From Demequina sp. NBRC 110057 (GTDB taxonomy: Bacteria > Actinomycetota > Actinomycetes > Actinomycetales > Demequinaceae), in assembly GCF_002090175.1 (NCBI RefSeq), contig NZ_BBRN01000005.1, positions 1-64,000 of the forward strand: a DNA stretch of 64,000 bases. Reading direction: 5' to 3'. Each line of letters starts with the position of its first letter. The stretch's first letter is position 1. Made by a program: the position numbers and the translations under genes. Shown in pieces: positions 46,189-54,350 of this stretch. Under the pieces are notes generated by a model. That model did no database searches. It saw nothing but the letters and a program-made list of their open reading frames with translations, and was not told the origin of the DNA.

Positions 46189-47214
46189 ATGACTCCCCTC
46201 CACCGCATCGTCCCCCTCGCCGCCGCGGCAACCCTGCTCGCCGGCTGCTCGGGGGCATCGGCCGACGACACCTCCTCCGCGGCCCAGGCCGCCGCCGTCG
46301 AGCCCACCGAGGTCACGGTGGTGCTCGACTGGACTCCCAACACCAACCACTCCGGGCTCTACCTGGCGCTCGCCAATGGCTGGTACGAGGACGCCGGCCT
46401 CGACGTCACCGTCCTAGAGCCGGGCGAGACCTCCGGCTCGCAGCTCGTCGCGAGCGGCCAGGCCGACTTCACCTACACGGTCGCCGAGGGCCTCCTTCCC
46501 GCTCGCGCCGCGGGGGCGGACCTCGTCTCGGTCGCGACCGTCATCGAGCACAACACCTCGTCGCTGCTGTCGCTCTCCGAGGACGGCATCGAGCGCCCCC
46601 GCGACCTCGAGGGCAAGCGCTACGGCTCCTACGAGTCCGACCTCGAGAAGGCGATCATCTCGAGCCTCGTCGCGTGCGACGGAGGCGACCCCAGCAAGGT
46701 CGAGTTCACGCCGCTCGTGAGCGACGACTTCCGCATCGGCCTCACCGAGGATCAGTTCGACGCCGCCTGGGTGTTCGACGCCTGGGACACCGTCCGCCTG
46801 GGAGAGGTCGACGGGCTCGACGTGAACACGCTCGCCTTCCGCGACTACTTCGAGTGCATCCCCGACTGGTACACGCCGCTCATCGCGACCAGCGCCGCCA
46901 CCATCGAGTCCGACCCGGCGACCGTGCGCGCCTTCGTCGAGACCACGGCACGCGGCTACGAGGCCGCGATGGAGGACCCGCAGGCCGCGGCCGACGCCCT
47001 CATGGACGCCGCTCCCGAGCTCGACCGCGAGCTCGTGGAGGCGAGCGCTGCGTGGCTCGCCGACCAGTACGCGTCCTCGCCGTCGACGTGGGGCGTGCAG
47101 TCCGGCGACACCTGGAGCGAGTTCTCGACCTGGCTCGCGGACGGCGGCATGCTCGACGGCGACCCGGGCGTGGACGAGGCCTGGACCAACGAGTTCCTGC
47201 CCGGTGACGCGTGA
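46189..47214 (+). CDS. Thiamine-precursor ABC binding lipoprotein (ThiY/NMT1 family)
   Basis: 341 residues: lipoprotein signal with lipobox LAGC (Cys20), then an NMT1/THI5-like domain beginning VVLDWTPNTNHSGLYLA, the signature of ThiY-type proteins that bind hydroxymethyl- or formylaminopyrimidines. AAGGAAA lies seven bases before the ATG. Stop overlaps the ATPase start (GTGA). Compare with the paralogous binding protein at 7096, which lacks the riboswitch. Confidence 0.9.
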   Translation: MTPLHRIVPLAAAATLLAGCSGASADDTSSAAQAAAVEPTEVTVVLDWTPNTNHSGLYLALANGWYEDAGLDVTVLEPGETSGSQLVASGQADFTYTVAEGLLPARAAGADLVSVATVIEHNTSSLLSLSEDGIERPRDLEGKRYGSYESDLEKAIISSLVACDGGDPSKVEFTPLVSDDFRIGLTEDQFDAAWVFDAWDTVRLGEVDGLDVNTLAFRDYFECIPDWYTPLIATSAATIESDPATVRAFVETTARGYEAAMEDPQAAADALMDAAPELDRELVEASAAWLADQYASSPSTWGVQSGDTWSEFSTWLADGGMLDGDPGVDEAWTNEFLPGDA

Positions 47215-48053
47215 GCCTCGTCTTTCGTGAGGCCGATGCCGCGGCCGGGCGGGGCGGCGACGCCTCCCCGGCCGCAGGGCCGGCGCCGGTCCTCTCGGTC
47301 AGCGAGCTGTCCGTCGTCTTCCCTCCCCGTCGCCGGGGTGACGCTGCCGTGGCGGTGCTCGACGGCGTGAGTCTTGCGGTGGTCGAGGGCGAGTTCGTCG
47401 CCGTCCTGGGCCCCTCGGGCTGCGGCAAGTCGACAATGCTGCGCGTGGCGGGCGGCCTGCTCGCGGCCGATGCCGTGGTCACCGGCACCGTGACGGTGCC
47501 GCGCGACGCGGCCGGTCGGCGAGCCACGGCGTGGATGCCGCAGCGCGACGGGCTGCTGCCGTGGCGACGCGCGCTGGCGAACGCGATGGTGGGGGCGATC
47601 GCCGCGGGGGTGCCGCGGGAGCGGGCCGAGCCGCGGGCGCTGGAACTGTTCGAGGAGTTCGGGCTCGCGGGGTTCGAGCGCGCCTGGCCCCACGAGCTGT
47701 CCGGCGGGATGCGCCAGCGCCTCGCGCTGCTGCGCACGTGCCTCGCCGAGAAGCCGGTGCTGTTGCTCGACGAGCCGTTCGGCGCTCTCGACCCCGTCAC
47801 GAGGCGGCGGATGAACGCGTGGCTCGCGGGTGTGGGGCTCGCCCAGCGGGCCGGCTCCGCGGTGGTGCTCGTGACCCACGACATCGACGAGGCGATCACG
47901 CTCGCCGACCGCGTGGTGGTGCTCTCCGAGCGGCCAGGGCGCGTGGTCCTCGAGGCCCGCGCGGCGGACGGCTACGACAGGGAGGCGATCCTCGCGGCGC
48001 TGGATGCAGGCGGCCCGCCCATGTCACCGGCGGGCCGTAGCCTGACGGCATGA
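47211..48053 (+). CDS. Thiamine-precursor ABC ATPase (ThiZ-like)
   Basis: 280 residues. Walker [10 protein letters not shown] near 76, signature [12 protein letters not shown], Walker [13 protein letters not shown], His in VTHDIDEA. A 25-residue Ala/Gly-rich N-terminal extension precedes the ATPase domain. The 3' end overlaps the next gene by 4 bases and contains that gene's -10 box. Confidence 0.9.
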   Translation: MSLVFREADAAAGRGGDASPAAGPAPVLSVSELSVVFPPRRRGDAAVAVLDGVSLAVVEGEFVAVLGPSGCGKSTMLRVAGGLLAADAVVTGTVTVPRDAAGRRATAWMPQRDGLLPWRRALANAMVGAIAAGVPRERAEPRALELFEEFGLAGFERAWPHELSGGMRQRLALLRTCLAEKPVLLLDEPFGALDPVTRRRMNAWLAGVGLAQRAGSAVVLVTHDIDEAITLADRVVVLSERPGRVVLEARAADGYDREAILAALDAGGPPMSPAGRSLTA

Positions 48054-48706
48054 CAGCACCCGCGGCGCCCCGAACCGTCGACGTGGCGCTCGGGGTCCTC
48101 CAGCGCGCCGACGAGTACGACCTCGACGAGGGGCCGCGCTGGGAGGACCTCGACCTCTCGCGGTTGTCGTTTGAGGGCAGGGACCTCACCGCGTCCGCAT
48201 TCAGCGGCTGCGACCTGACGGGCGTGGACCTCGACGGCGTCCCGGCCCGGCGGCTCGACGTCACCGAGTGCGTCATCGAGGCGGTCTCCCCCGCCATGCT
48301 CGACGCGCCGGATTCACGGTGGGTGCGCAGCGCCGTGACGAGGTCGCGGATCGGCGCCGCGACGCTGCACGGGAGTACCTGGGATCAGGTCACCGTGATC
48401 GGCTGCAAGGTGGGCTTTCTCAACCTGCGCGGCGCACGGCTCACCGATGTGCGGTTCGTCGACTGCGTGCTCGACGACCTGGACCTCATGGGCGCCGCGC
48501 TCGAGCGCGTGGCCTTCGAGGGCTGCACCACCCGTATGCTCACCGCGCACAACTCGCGCCTCACCGACGTCGACCTGCGGGGCCTGGAATTCCACGGGAT
48601 CGACGCGGCAGCGGGGCTCGCGGGGGCGACGATCACCGAGCAGCAACTCACCGACCTCGCTCCGCTGCTCGCAGCGGAGGCAGGCGTCGAGGTCGCCTCG
48701 GACTAG
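48050..48706 (+). CDS. Pentapeptide-repeat protein
   Basis: 218 residues built largely of A(D/N)Lxx-type units forming a right-handed beta-helix: DLSRLSFEGRDLTASAFSG near 34-52 and again LRGARLTDVRF, LDLMGAALERV further on. Fold is certain; function is not. Some relatives protect DNA gyrase by DNA mimicry, but this one lacks the clear Qnr pattern. A TAGCCT -10 box lies six bases before the ATG, so it has its own leaderless promoter inside the ATPase gene. Converges on the DHDPS-like gene with a 4-base overlap. Confidence 0.85.
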   Translation: MTAPAAPRTVDVALGVLQRADEYDLDEGPRWEDLDLSRLSFEGRDLTASAFSGCDLTGVDLDGVPARRLDVTECVIEAVSPAMLDAPDSRWVRSAVTRSRIGAATLHGSTWDQVTVIGCKVGFLNLRGARLTDVRFVDCVLDDLDLMGAALERVAFEGCTTRMLTAHNSRLTDVDLRGLEFHGIDAAAGLAGATITEQQLTDLAPLLAAEAGVEVASD

Positions 48707-49596
48707 TCCCGGGGCCCGTCGAGCGCGTCGACGAGCCGGGCGATCTCGCGGCGGTCGCCGTCGTCGAGACCGTGGAGCGGGCGCGGCAGGCAGTCGGGGG
48801 CGGCGAGCCCCAGGTGCTCGGCGATCGCGGCCGAGGTGCGCATCCCCGTATGCGTGCCGTTGAGCCTCCACAGCGGGGCGAGTGCTGCCGACGCCTCCGT
48901 CGCCTCCTCTGCGTCGCCGTGATGTGCCGTGGCCGCGAGGCCGAGCGCGACGCGCGGGAGGATTCCCGCAAGGACGGAGTGCCACACGTCGTAACCCGCG
49001 AGCATGGCGGCCGCCGCGGAGGCGTCTCCCGAGAACCCGACGGCGACACTCGCGGGGACGAGCTCCCTGAGCTCGGCGAGCCGCCGCGCCGCCACCGCCG
49101 GGTCGTCGGCGACCCCCGGGCTCTTGATGCCGGCCACACCAGGAAGCGCCGCGACCGAGGCGAGCAACTCGTCCTCGAAGCCGAACCCGGTGGTGCGGGG
49201 GTTGTCGTACACGATGAGCGGCAGGCCACTCGCGCCGGTCACGTCCTCGTAGAGGCCTCGGACCTCGTCCCGGGTGAGCGGCTGATAGGACACCGGCGCC
49301 AGCAGCCCGGCCGCGGCGCCGGCCTTGTCGGCGTCGGCCGCGAGCGCCGCGACATCGCGCGTGGCCGGCGACCCGAGCCCCACGTACACGGGCACGTCCC
49401 CGGCGGCGTCGAGGGCGATCCGCAGCAGGCGCATGCGCTCGGGCAGCCCCAGATAGGCATAGCCGCCCGTCGAGCCGAGCACCGTGATGCCGTCGACGCC
49501 GGACGCGGCGGCGCGCTCGACCAGCGCGACGAACGCCGCCTCGTCGACGGCGCCCGCGCGGAACGGGGTCAGGGGGTACGCGATGACGGCGGTCAC
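48703..49596 (-). CDS. Dihydrodipicolinate-synthase-family aldolase/lyase
   Basis: 297 residues, TIM barrel of the DapA superfamily. Visible active-site residues: GSTGGYAYL near 41 (Thr loop), the Tyr in IVYDNPRTT near 130 and Schiff-base Lys in GIKSPG near 158. It is unlikely to be the lysine-pathway DapA because it is operonic with amidase genes and lacks DapA-typical regions; a 2-keto acid aldolase role is more plausible. The GTG start lies four bases after the amidase stop. Confidence 0.8.
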   Translation of the reverse strand: MTAVIAYPLTPFRAGAVDEAAFVALVERAAASGVDGITVLGSTGGYAYLGLPERMRLLRIALDAAGDVPVYVGLGSPATRDVAALAADADKAGAAAGLLAPVSYQPLTRDEVRGLYEDVTGASGLPLIVYDNPRTTGFGFEDELLASVAALPGVAGIKSPGVADDPAVAARRLAELRELVPASVAVGFSGDASAAAAMLAGYDVWHSVLAGILPRVALGLAATAHHGDAEEATEASAALAPLWRLNGTHTGMRTSAAIAEHLGLAAPDCLPRPLHGLDDGDRREIARLVDALDGPRD

Positions 49597-49599
49597 GAG

Positions 49600-51186
49600 C
49601 TAGCCCTTGAGCGCCGCAAGCCAGGCGATCGCGGTCTCGATGAGCGCGAGGTCGGAGCCGCGCGGGCCCACCAGGCACAGGCCCACTGGACCCTCGTCAA
49701 GCTCCACGAGCGGCACCGACAGCGCCGGGCGGCCCGTGATGCCCGCGATGGCCGTCATGCCGAGCGTCGCCTCGCGCACCGCCTGCAGGCGCTCGGGGCT
49801 CGCGTCGAGCGCGGGCGCCACCGACGATGCGGAGGGAAGCAGCAGGATGTCGTCGCCCAGCGCACGGTCGAGCGCCTCGCGCGCCTCGGCCTTCGCCTCG
49901 AGCGCGCCGGCCTCCTCCTCGGCCGTCACGCCGGCCGCCCACGCGAAACGGTCGGCGACATCGACCGCGAGCGCGCCGGGATGCGCGTCGATCCACGCCT
50001 GCCACGAGCGGGCAGCCTCGGCCGACTGGGTGTAGCGGAAGATCCTGAACAGGTCCTCGGGCGCGGGAGTGTTGACCGGCTCGAGGGAACTGAAGACGTC
50101 CGCGGCGCTCAGCGCGTCGATGGCGTCGCCGAGCGCAAGCGCCACCTCGTCGTCGGCCGCGAGGAACACCGGCCCCGACACCACCGCGGCGTCTCGCGCG
50201 ACGTCGCGCTGGGTGGCCGGGTCGAGCGACGCGCGCGCCGCCTCCAGCAGCGTCTCGCCGTCGCGGGCCAGCCAGCCGGCGGTGTCATACGAGGGAGCGA
50301 GCGGCAGGGCTCCGCGCAGCGAGACGAGCCCGTGGGTGGGACGCAGCCCCCACAGCCCCTGGTAGGACGCCGGCACGCGAATGGAGCCGGCGGTGTCGGT
50401 GCCGAGGCCGATGCTCGCCTGGCCCTGCGCCACCGCGCTGGCCGGCCCGGAGGAGGAACCACCTGGCACGGCGCCAGGCGCCGCCACGTTCGGCGGGGTG
50501 CCGTAGGCGGCGTTGATGCCGGCGATCGAATACGCGAACTGATCGGTCTGGGCGATGCCCGTGACCGAAGCGCCCGCGCGCGTGAGGGCGGCCACCGCAT
50601 CGGCCGACTCCTCCTCCACGTCGGACTCGGCGAGGTACGCGGGCACGCCGCCACCCACGGCCTGGCCCACGACGGCGAAGACATCCTTCACCGCGACGGT
50701 GTGGCCAGCGAGCGGTCCTGACCGGGCGCCCGGCGCGAGCGGGTTGCCCAGCGTGCGCCACACGCGCGTGTCGAAGGCGGCGGCGGGCGCCGCGACCTGG
50801 GCGGCGTGGATGACCCAGCCGCCGGGGGTTGCCCCCTCGCCCTCGGTCGGCCCCGTGCGGCGCCACAGCTGCGTCACGATGCCGCGTCCGCCGCGATCGG
50901 GAGCGTTGACGGTGGTGACCCAGGCATCGGCCTCGGTGATCATGCGCACGTGCGCGTCGGTGACCTCGCGCCGCCCGGCGCCGCCGCGGCGTCCGCGGAA
51001 GCGATCGATCTGCTCGCGTCCCACCAGGAGTCCGCCGGCGTCGCCTCGCAGCGCGTCGGGGCCGTCCACAAAGAATCGCCCCAGCACGTCGAGGTCGTCC
51101 TGCGCGAGGGCCGCCTCGTACAGGCTGAGCGCGCTCATCAGGTCCTCGGGAGCCTCCTGGCCGGCCGGCACGTGAACGCGCGTCAT
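49600..51186 (-). CDS. AtzH-like domain fused to an amidase
   Basis: 528 residues. Residues about 10-135 form a SnoaL/NTF2-like domain of the AtzH (DUF3225) type; 145-528 are an amidase-signature hydrolase with catalytic Lys167 (VAVKDVF), GGSSSG at 242-247 and nucleophile Ser268 in DTAGSIR. AtzH and the amidase AtzE act in sequence in cyanuric acid breakdown on carboxylated biuret/urea intermediates, so the fusion suggests a ureido or carbamoyl compound as substrate here. Start overlaps the formamidase stop (ATGA). Confidence 0.85.
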   Translation of the reverse strand: MTRVHVPAGQEAPEDLMSALSLYEAALAQDDLDVLGRFFVDGPDALRGDAGGLLVGREQIDRFRGRRGGAGRREVTDAHVRMITEADAWVTTVNAPDRGGRGIVTQLWRRTGPTEGEGATPGGWVIHAAQVAAPAAAFDTRVWRTLGNPLAPGARSGPLAGHTVAVKDVFAVVGQAVGGGVPAYLAESDVEEESADAVAALTRAGASVTGIAQTDQFAYSIAGINAAYGTPPNVAAPGAVPGGSSSGPASAVAQGQASIGLGTDTAGSIRVPASYQGLWGLRPTHGLVSLRGALPLAPSYDTAGWLARDGETLLEAARASLDPATQRDVARDAAVVSGPVFLAADDEVALALGDAIDALSAADVFSSLEPVNTPAPEDLFRIFRYTQSAEAARSWQAWIDAHPGALAVDVADRFAWAAGVTAEEEAGALEAKAEAREALDRALGDDILLLPSASSVAPALDASPERLQAVREATLGMTAIAGITGRPALSVPLVELDEGPVGLCLVGPRGSDLALIETAIAWLAALKG

Positions 51187-52277
51187 GCCTGGTGAGCCTG
51201 GAAGTCGGACTTGCGGATCATGGCGTGCACTCCTTGGACGAGGTCGACCACCTGCGAGATGCGGAAGTCGGTAGCGGCGGACAGATAAGCGTAGGCCAGG
51301 TGCGGCTCCATCCCGTGCCTGGCCCCCAGGATGGCGATCGCCTGGCGCACGCACGCGCGCATGGCCTCGTCGAGGTCGGCGTCCATTCCCGTCGGAATGA
51401 GGAACTCGGCGGTCTCCCCCAGCGGGCCCGCGAGCTCGCCGAAGGCGCGCAGGGCCTGGCGCTCCCCGACGAGCTCGAGCGTGACGGTGGCGCGCAGCGA
51501 GGCCTCGAGCGCCGTCAGCGCCACCTCGCCGTCGCCCTGGGCGAAGTGCGGATCTCCCGCGTAGAAGAGCGCCCCCGCGACCTGCACCGGGAGGTAGACG
51601 GTGGACCCGACCGTCAGCTCCTTGACGTCGATGTTGCCGCCGTGGGGCCCCGGCGGGACGGAGTGGGCGCGCTCGCTCGTCGCCGTCGCGACACCCATGA
51701 TGCCCAAGAAGGGGGCGAGCGGGAAGCCGGCCACCGCGCGGCCGCCGTCGCGGCCGGGAAGCCAGCCGCGCCAGGTGCCGTGAGCATCGGCCGCAATGGG
51801 GGTGAACACCGAGACGTTGGCGGCGCCCGACGGCATCTCGCCCGGCAGCGCGCCGCGCCCGTGGCGGTTGGAGATCACGCCGTACGGGACCCGCGGCGTG
51901 AGGTCCTCGATGGTGACGGCGAGCAGGTCGCCCGGGCGCGCGCCGTTGACGGCGATGGGGCCGGTGACGACGTGCGGCCCGTCGTGGTCGGGATCGCGGG
52001 TGGCCGATGCGGCGATCTCGCGCGCCTCGTCCAACACCTCGTGCGCGGGGACGCCGTGGGAGGCGAAGAACGCCTCCGGGTCCGAGCCCTGGTCGGGCAG
52101 CAGCCCCTCGTGGGACAGGGTGTCGATCGTCACAGTCGCGCCAGGCTCGACGGTGAGGACGGGGGCATCGGCCGCGCACGGAAGGCGACCCCACGTGACG
52201 GTGCCTGCCGTGACCGGGACGTAGGGAGCATCGGCCCCCTGCTCGCCCCTGCGCAGGACGCCTGCGTAGTCGCCCAC
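51183..52277 (-). CDS. Acetamidase/formamidase family protein
   Basis: 364 residues of the FmdA_AmdA family, releasing ammonia from formamide or short amides. Characteristic GPIAVNGARPGDLLAV near 106, a GGNIDVKEL loop near 215 and the C-terminal DFRISQVVDLVQGVHAMI. Zn ligands are not marked individually. GTG 52277 is preceded by AAGGGGA. First gene of the operon with the AtzH-amidase and DHDPS-like genes; the set suggests stepwise deamidation of a nitrogen-rich compound. Confidence 0.88.
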   Translation of the reverse strand: MGDYAGVLRRGEQGADAPYVPVTAGTVTWGRLPCAADAPVLTVEPGATVTIDTLSHEGLLPDQGSDPEAFFASHGVPAHEVLDEAREIAASATRDPDHDGPHVVTGPIAVNGARPGDLLAVTIEDLTPRVPYGVISNRHGRGALPGEMPSGAANVSVFTPIAADAHGTWRGWLPGRDGGRAVAGFPLAPFLGIMGVATATSERAHSVPPGPHGGNIDVKELTVGSTVYLPVQVAGALFYAGDPHFAQGDGEVALTALEASLRATVTLELVGERQALRAFGELAGPLGETAEFLIPTGMDADLDEAMRACVRQAIAILGARHGMEPHLAYAYLSAATDFRISQVVDLVQGVHAMIRKSDFQAHQA

Positions 52278-52312
52278 GTGTCCCCTTCCCCTGACACCCC
52301 AGGTGGGTGCCC

Positions 52313-52330
52313 TAGTCTGGTCCGAGACTA
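52313..52330. promoter_or_regulatory. Short palindrome between formamidase and YoaK-like genes
   Basis: TAGTCT-n6-AGACTA, six-base perfect arms, in the 107-bp divergent region. The left arm also fits a TANNNT -10 box for the plus strand. Regulator unknown. Confidence 0.35.
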
Positions 52331-52384
52331 CCGGCGGTCCTCGGCTGGCTGGCCGGGAGCACGCGGCCGCAACCTGGAGGAATC

Positions 52385-53071
52385 ATGAGCGAGCGATTGC
52401 GCCGCGACCCCGCCAAGACCCACCTGGGGCTGATGCTCGCCCTCACGTTCTCGACGGGCATCATCGACGCCGTCGGCTACCTGGGGCTCGACCGCGTCTT
52501 CACCGGCAACATGACCGGCAACGTCGTCATCCTCGGCATGGGCCTCACCGGCGTGGACGACCTGCCCGTGGTGGGCCCGATCATCGCCCTCGTGGCGTTC
52601 ATGTGCGGCGCCGCCGTGGGTGGTCGCACCCTGCGCACCTTCGACGCTGGCTGGTCGCACAAGACCACCGTGCTGTTCTCCGTGGTGGCTGCCGTCCTCA
52701 TCGCCGCGGCAGTGGTGGTGCTCGTGGACTCCCACCCCGCCGAGCCGCTCGCGCTGGCCGTGACCGCCGCGCTCGGCCTCGCGATGGGCCTGCAGGCATC
52801 GGTCGCGCGCCACATCGCCGTCAAGGACGTGACGACCGTCGTGGTGACCTCGACGATCACGGGGCTCGCGGCCGACTCCGCGGCCGGCGGCGAGGGACTG
52901 AACTTCTGGAAGCGCCGCATGGGCGCGGTCCTGCTCATCGGCGCGGGGGCGTGCACCGGCGCTCTGCTGCTGCAGTGGCACATCGGTGCCGGCATGCTGC
53001 TGAGCGCGGCGATCACCGTCGTGGTCGTGCTGCTCGGCCACCGGTCGCGTCCGGTCGTCGCCGACGCCTGA
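52385..53071 (+). CDS. YoaK/DUF1275 membrane protein
   Basis: 228 residues, six membrane segments. DUF1275 marks: STGIIDAVGYLGLDRVFTGNMTGN near 20-43 and GLQASVARHIAVKDVTTVVVT near 138. Family function is unknown. Strong GGAGG seven bases before the ATG. Followed by a terminator. Confidence 0.9.
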   Translation: MSERLRRDPAKTHLGLMLALTFSTGIIDAVGYLGLDRVFTGNMTGNVVILGMGLTGVDDLPVVGPIIALVAFMCGAAVGGRTLRTFDAGWSHKTTVLFSVVAAVLIAAAVVVLVDSHPAEPLALAVTAALGLAMGLQASVARHIAVKDVTTVVVTSTITGLAADSAAGGEGLNFWKRRMGAVLLIGAGACTGALLLQWHIGAGMLLSAAITVVVVLLGHRSRPVVADA

Positions 53072-53097
53072 GCCGGCACACTCCTGTAACGACGAAG

Positions 53098-53139
53098 CGG
53101 GGCCTTCGCAGTCGACGTCAATCGACCGCGAAGGCCCCG
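53098..53139. terminator. Terminator after YoaK-like gene
   Basis: Twelve-base perfect outer stem CGGGGCCTTCGC / GCGAAGGCCCCG followed by a TTT, with a small inner stem GTCGA/TCGAC in the loop. Lies between convergent YoaK-like and SDR genes. Confidence 0.85.
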
Positions 53140-53214
53140 TTTCCGTGTGGCGACCGCCGTGTCTCTACCGCCACGATGCGCGGGCGGCGGGGTCGGGGCG
53201 CGGGATGCCGTGCG

Positions 53215-54333
53215 TTAGACCGCCGACCAGCCTCCGTCGGAGGGCAGGATCACGCCGTTGAGGTTGTGGCCGTCGTCCGAGAGCAGGAACGAGATCGACG
53301 CCGCGAGCGACTCCGGGCCCACGGGCGTGGGGAGCACGGCCATCGCCGTCTGGATCCGCTTGGCCGCCATGGGCGAGTCGAAGGACGCGCCGATGCCCGT
53401 GATGACCGGGCCGGGGGCCACGGCATTCACGCGGATGCCCTGGGGTCCGTACATGAACGCGCTGGACTTGGTGATGCCCACCACCGCGTGCTTCGAGGCG
53501 GTGTACGCCAGGCCAGCCGCCGAGCCACGCAGGCCGGCCTCCGAGGTGATGTTGACGATCGAGCCGGCGTGGCGCTCGAGCATGAAGGGGATGACGGCGC
53601 GCGAGAGCTTGAACAGGCCGGTCGTGTTGACCGCGATGACCTTGTCCCACATCTCGTCGGTGACCTCGTGCAGCGGGGTCATGTTGTCCATGATTCCCGC
53701 GATGTTGGCCAGGCCGTCGATGACGTCACCCGCGGCGGCGACGACAGCGTCGACGTCCTCCTGCTTGGTGATGTTCGCGACCACCTTCACGATGTCGAGG
53801 CCGGGGTGCTCGGCGATGAACTCGTCGAGGCCCGCCTCGTTGAGGTCGACGGCGATGACGCGGCCGCCCTCGCGGGCCACGCGTGACGCCGTCGCACGGC
53901 CGATGCCCGAGCCGGCTCCCGTGATGATCAGGGTCTTGCCGACGAAGCGACCATCCGTCACCTTCTCCTCGAACTCGGGAAGGTCGAATGCCTCGTCCTC
54001 GGGCTGCTCCTCCGCGGCGGGGGCCGCTGCTGCGGGCTCCTCGCCCGCGGTGGCGGGGTCGTAGGCCTCGGCCATCGCCACCAGCTCGGCGATCTTCTCC
54101 TCCGAGAACTGGCCCTTGCTCATGGGGATGAGCCGCTTCATCGCGAAGCCCTGCACGGGCTTCAGCTGCGAGGCGTCCTGGCCGGCCTCCGCGAGCATCT
54201 TGCGGAGGATAGGGCCGCCCTGGGGGTGGGCAAGCCAGTCCTTGATCTTGGTGTCGCCGCTGAGGCCGGTCGAGCCCGCGCCAGCGGTGGTGGCGGCCGA
54301 TGCCTCGGGCGCCTTGTCCTTCTTGCCAAACAT
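53215..54333 (-). CDS. Short-chain dehydrogenase with N-terminal extension
   Basis: 372 residues, about 120 longer than a plain SDR. The Rossmann part starts near 130 with TGAGSGIG at 138-145; catalytic Ser264, Tyr277 and Lys281 are present (YTASK). Residues 28-90 (KDWLAHP..., FAMKRLIPMSKGQFSEEKI) form a small helical domain like the linker found at the C-terminus of some beta-glucosidases, followed by an Ala/Glu-rich tether. AAGGAGA precedes the ATG. In operon with the flavoprotein upstream, both probably controlled by the TetR at 56083; a steroid or cyclic ketone substrate is an inference. Confidence 0.87.
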   Translation of the reverse strand: MFGKKDKAPEASAATTAGAGSTGLSGDTKIKDWLAHPQGGPILRKMLAEAGQDASQLKPVQGFAMKRLIPMSKGQFSEEKIAELVAMAEAYDPATAGEEPAAAAPAAEEQPEDEAFDLPEFEEKVTDGRFVGKTLIITGAGSGIGRATASRVAREGGRVIAVDLNEAGLDEFIAEHPGLDIVKVVANITKQEDVDAVVAAAGDVIDGLANIAGIMDNMTPLHEVTDEMWDKVIAVNTTGLFKLSRAVIPFMLERHAGSIVNITSEAGLRGSAAGLAYTASKHAVVGITKSSAFMYGPQGIRVNAVAPGPVITGIGASFDSPMAAKRIQTAMAVLPTPVGPESLAASISFLLSDDGHNLNGVILPSDGGWSAV

Positions 54334-54350
54334 GTCTGTCTCCTTGGGGG

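Noticed and set aside
48703-49596. Assignment as lysine-pathway DapA
   Set aside because: Context is an amidase operon and the sequence is a divergent family member; only the superfamily is supported.
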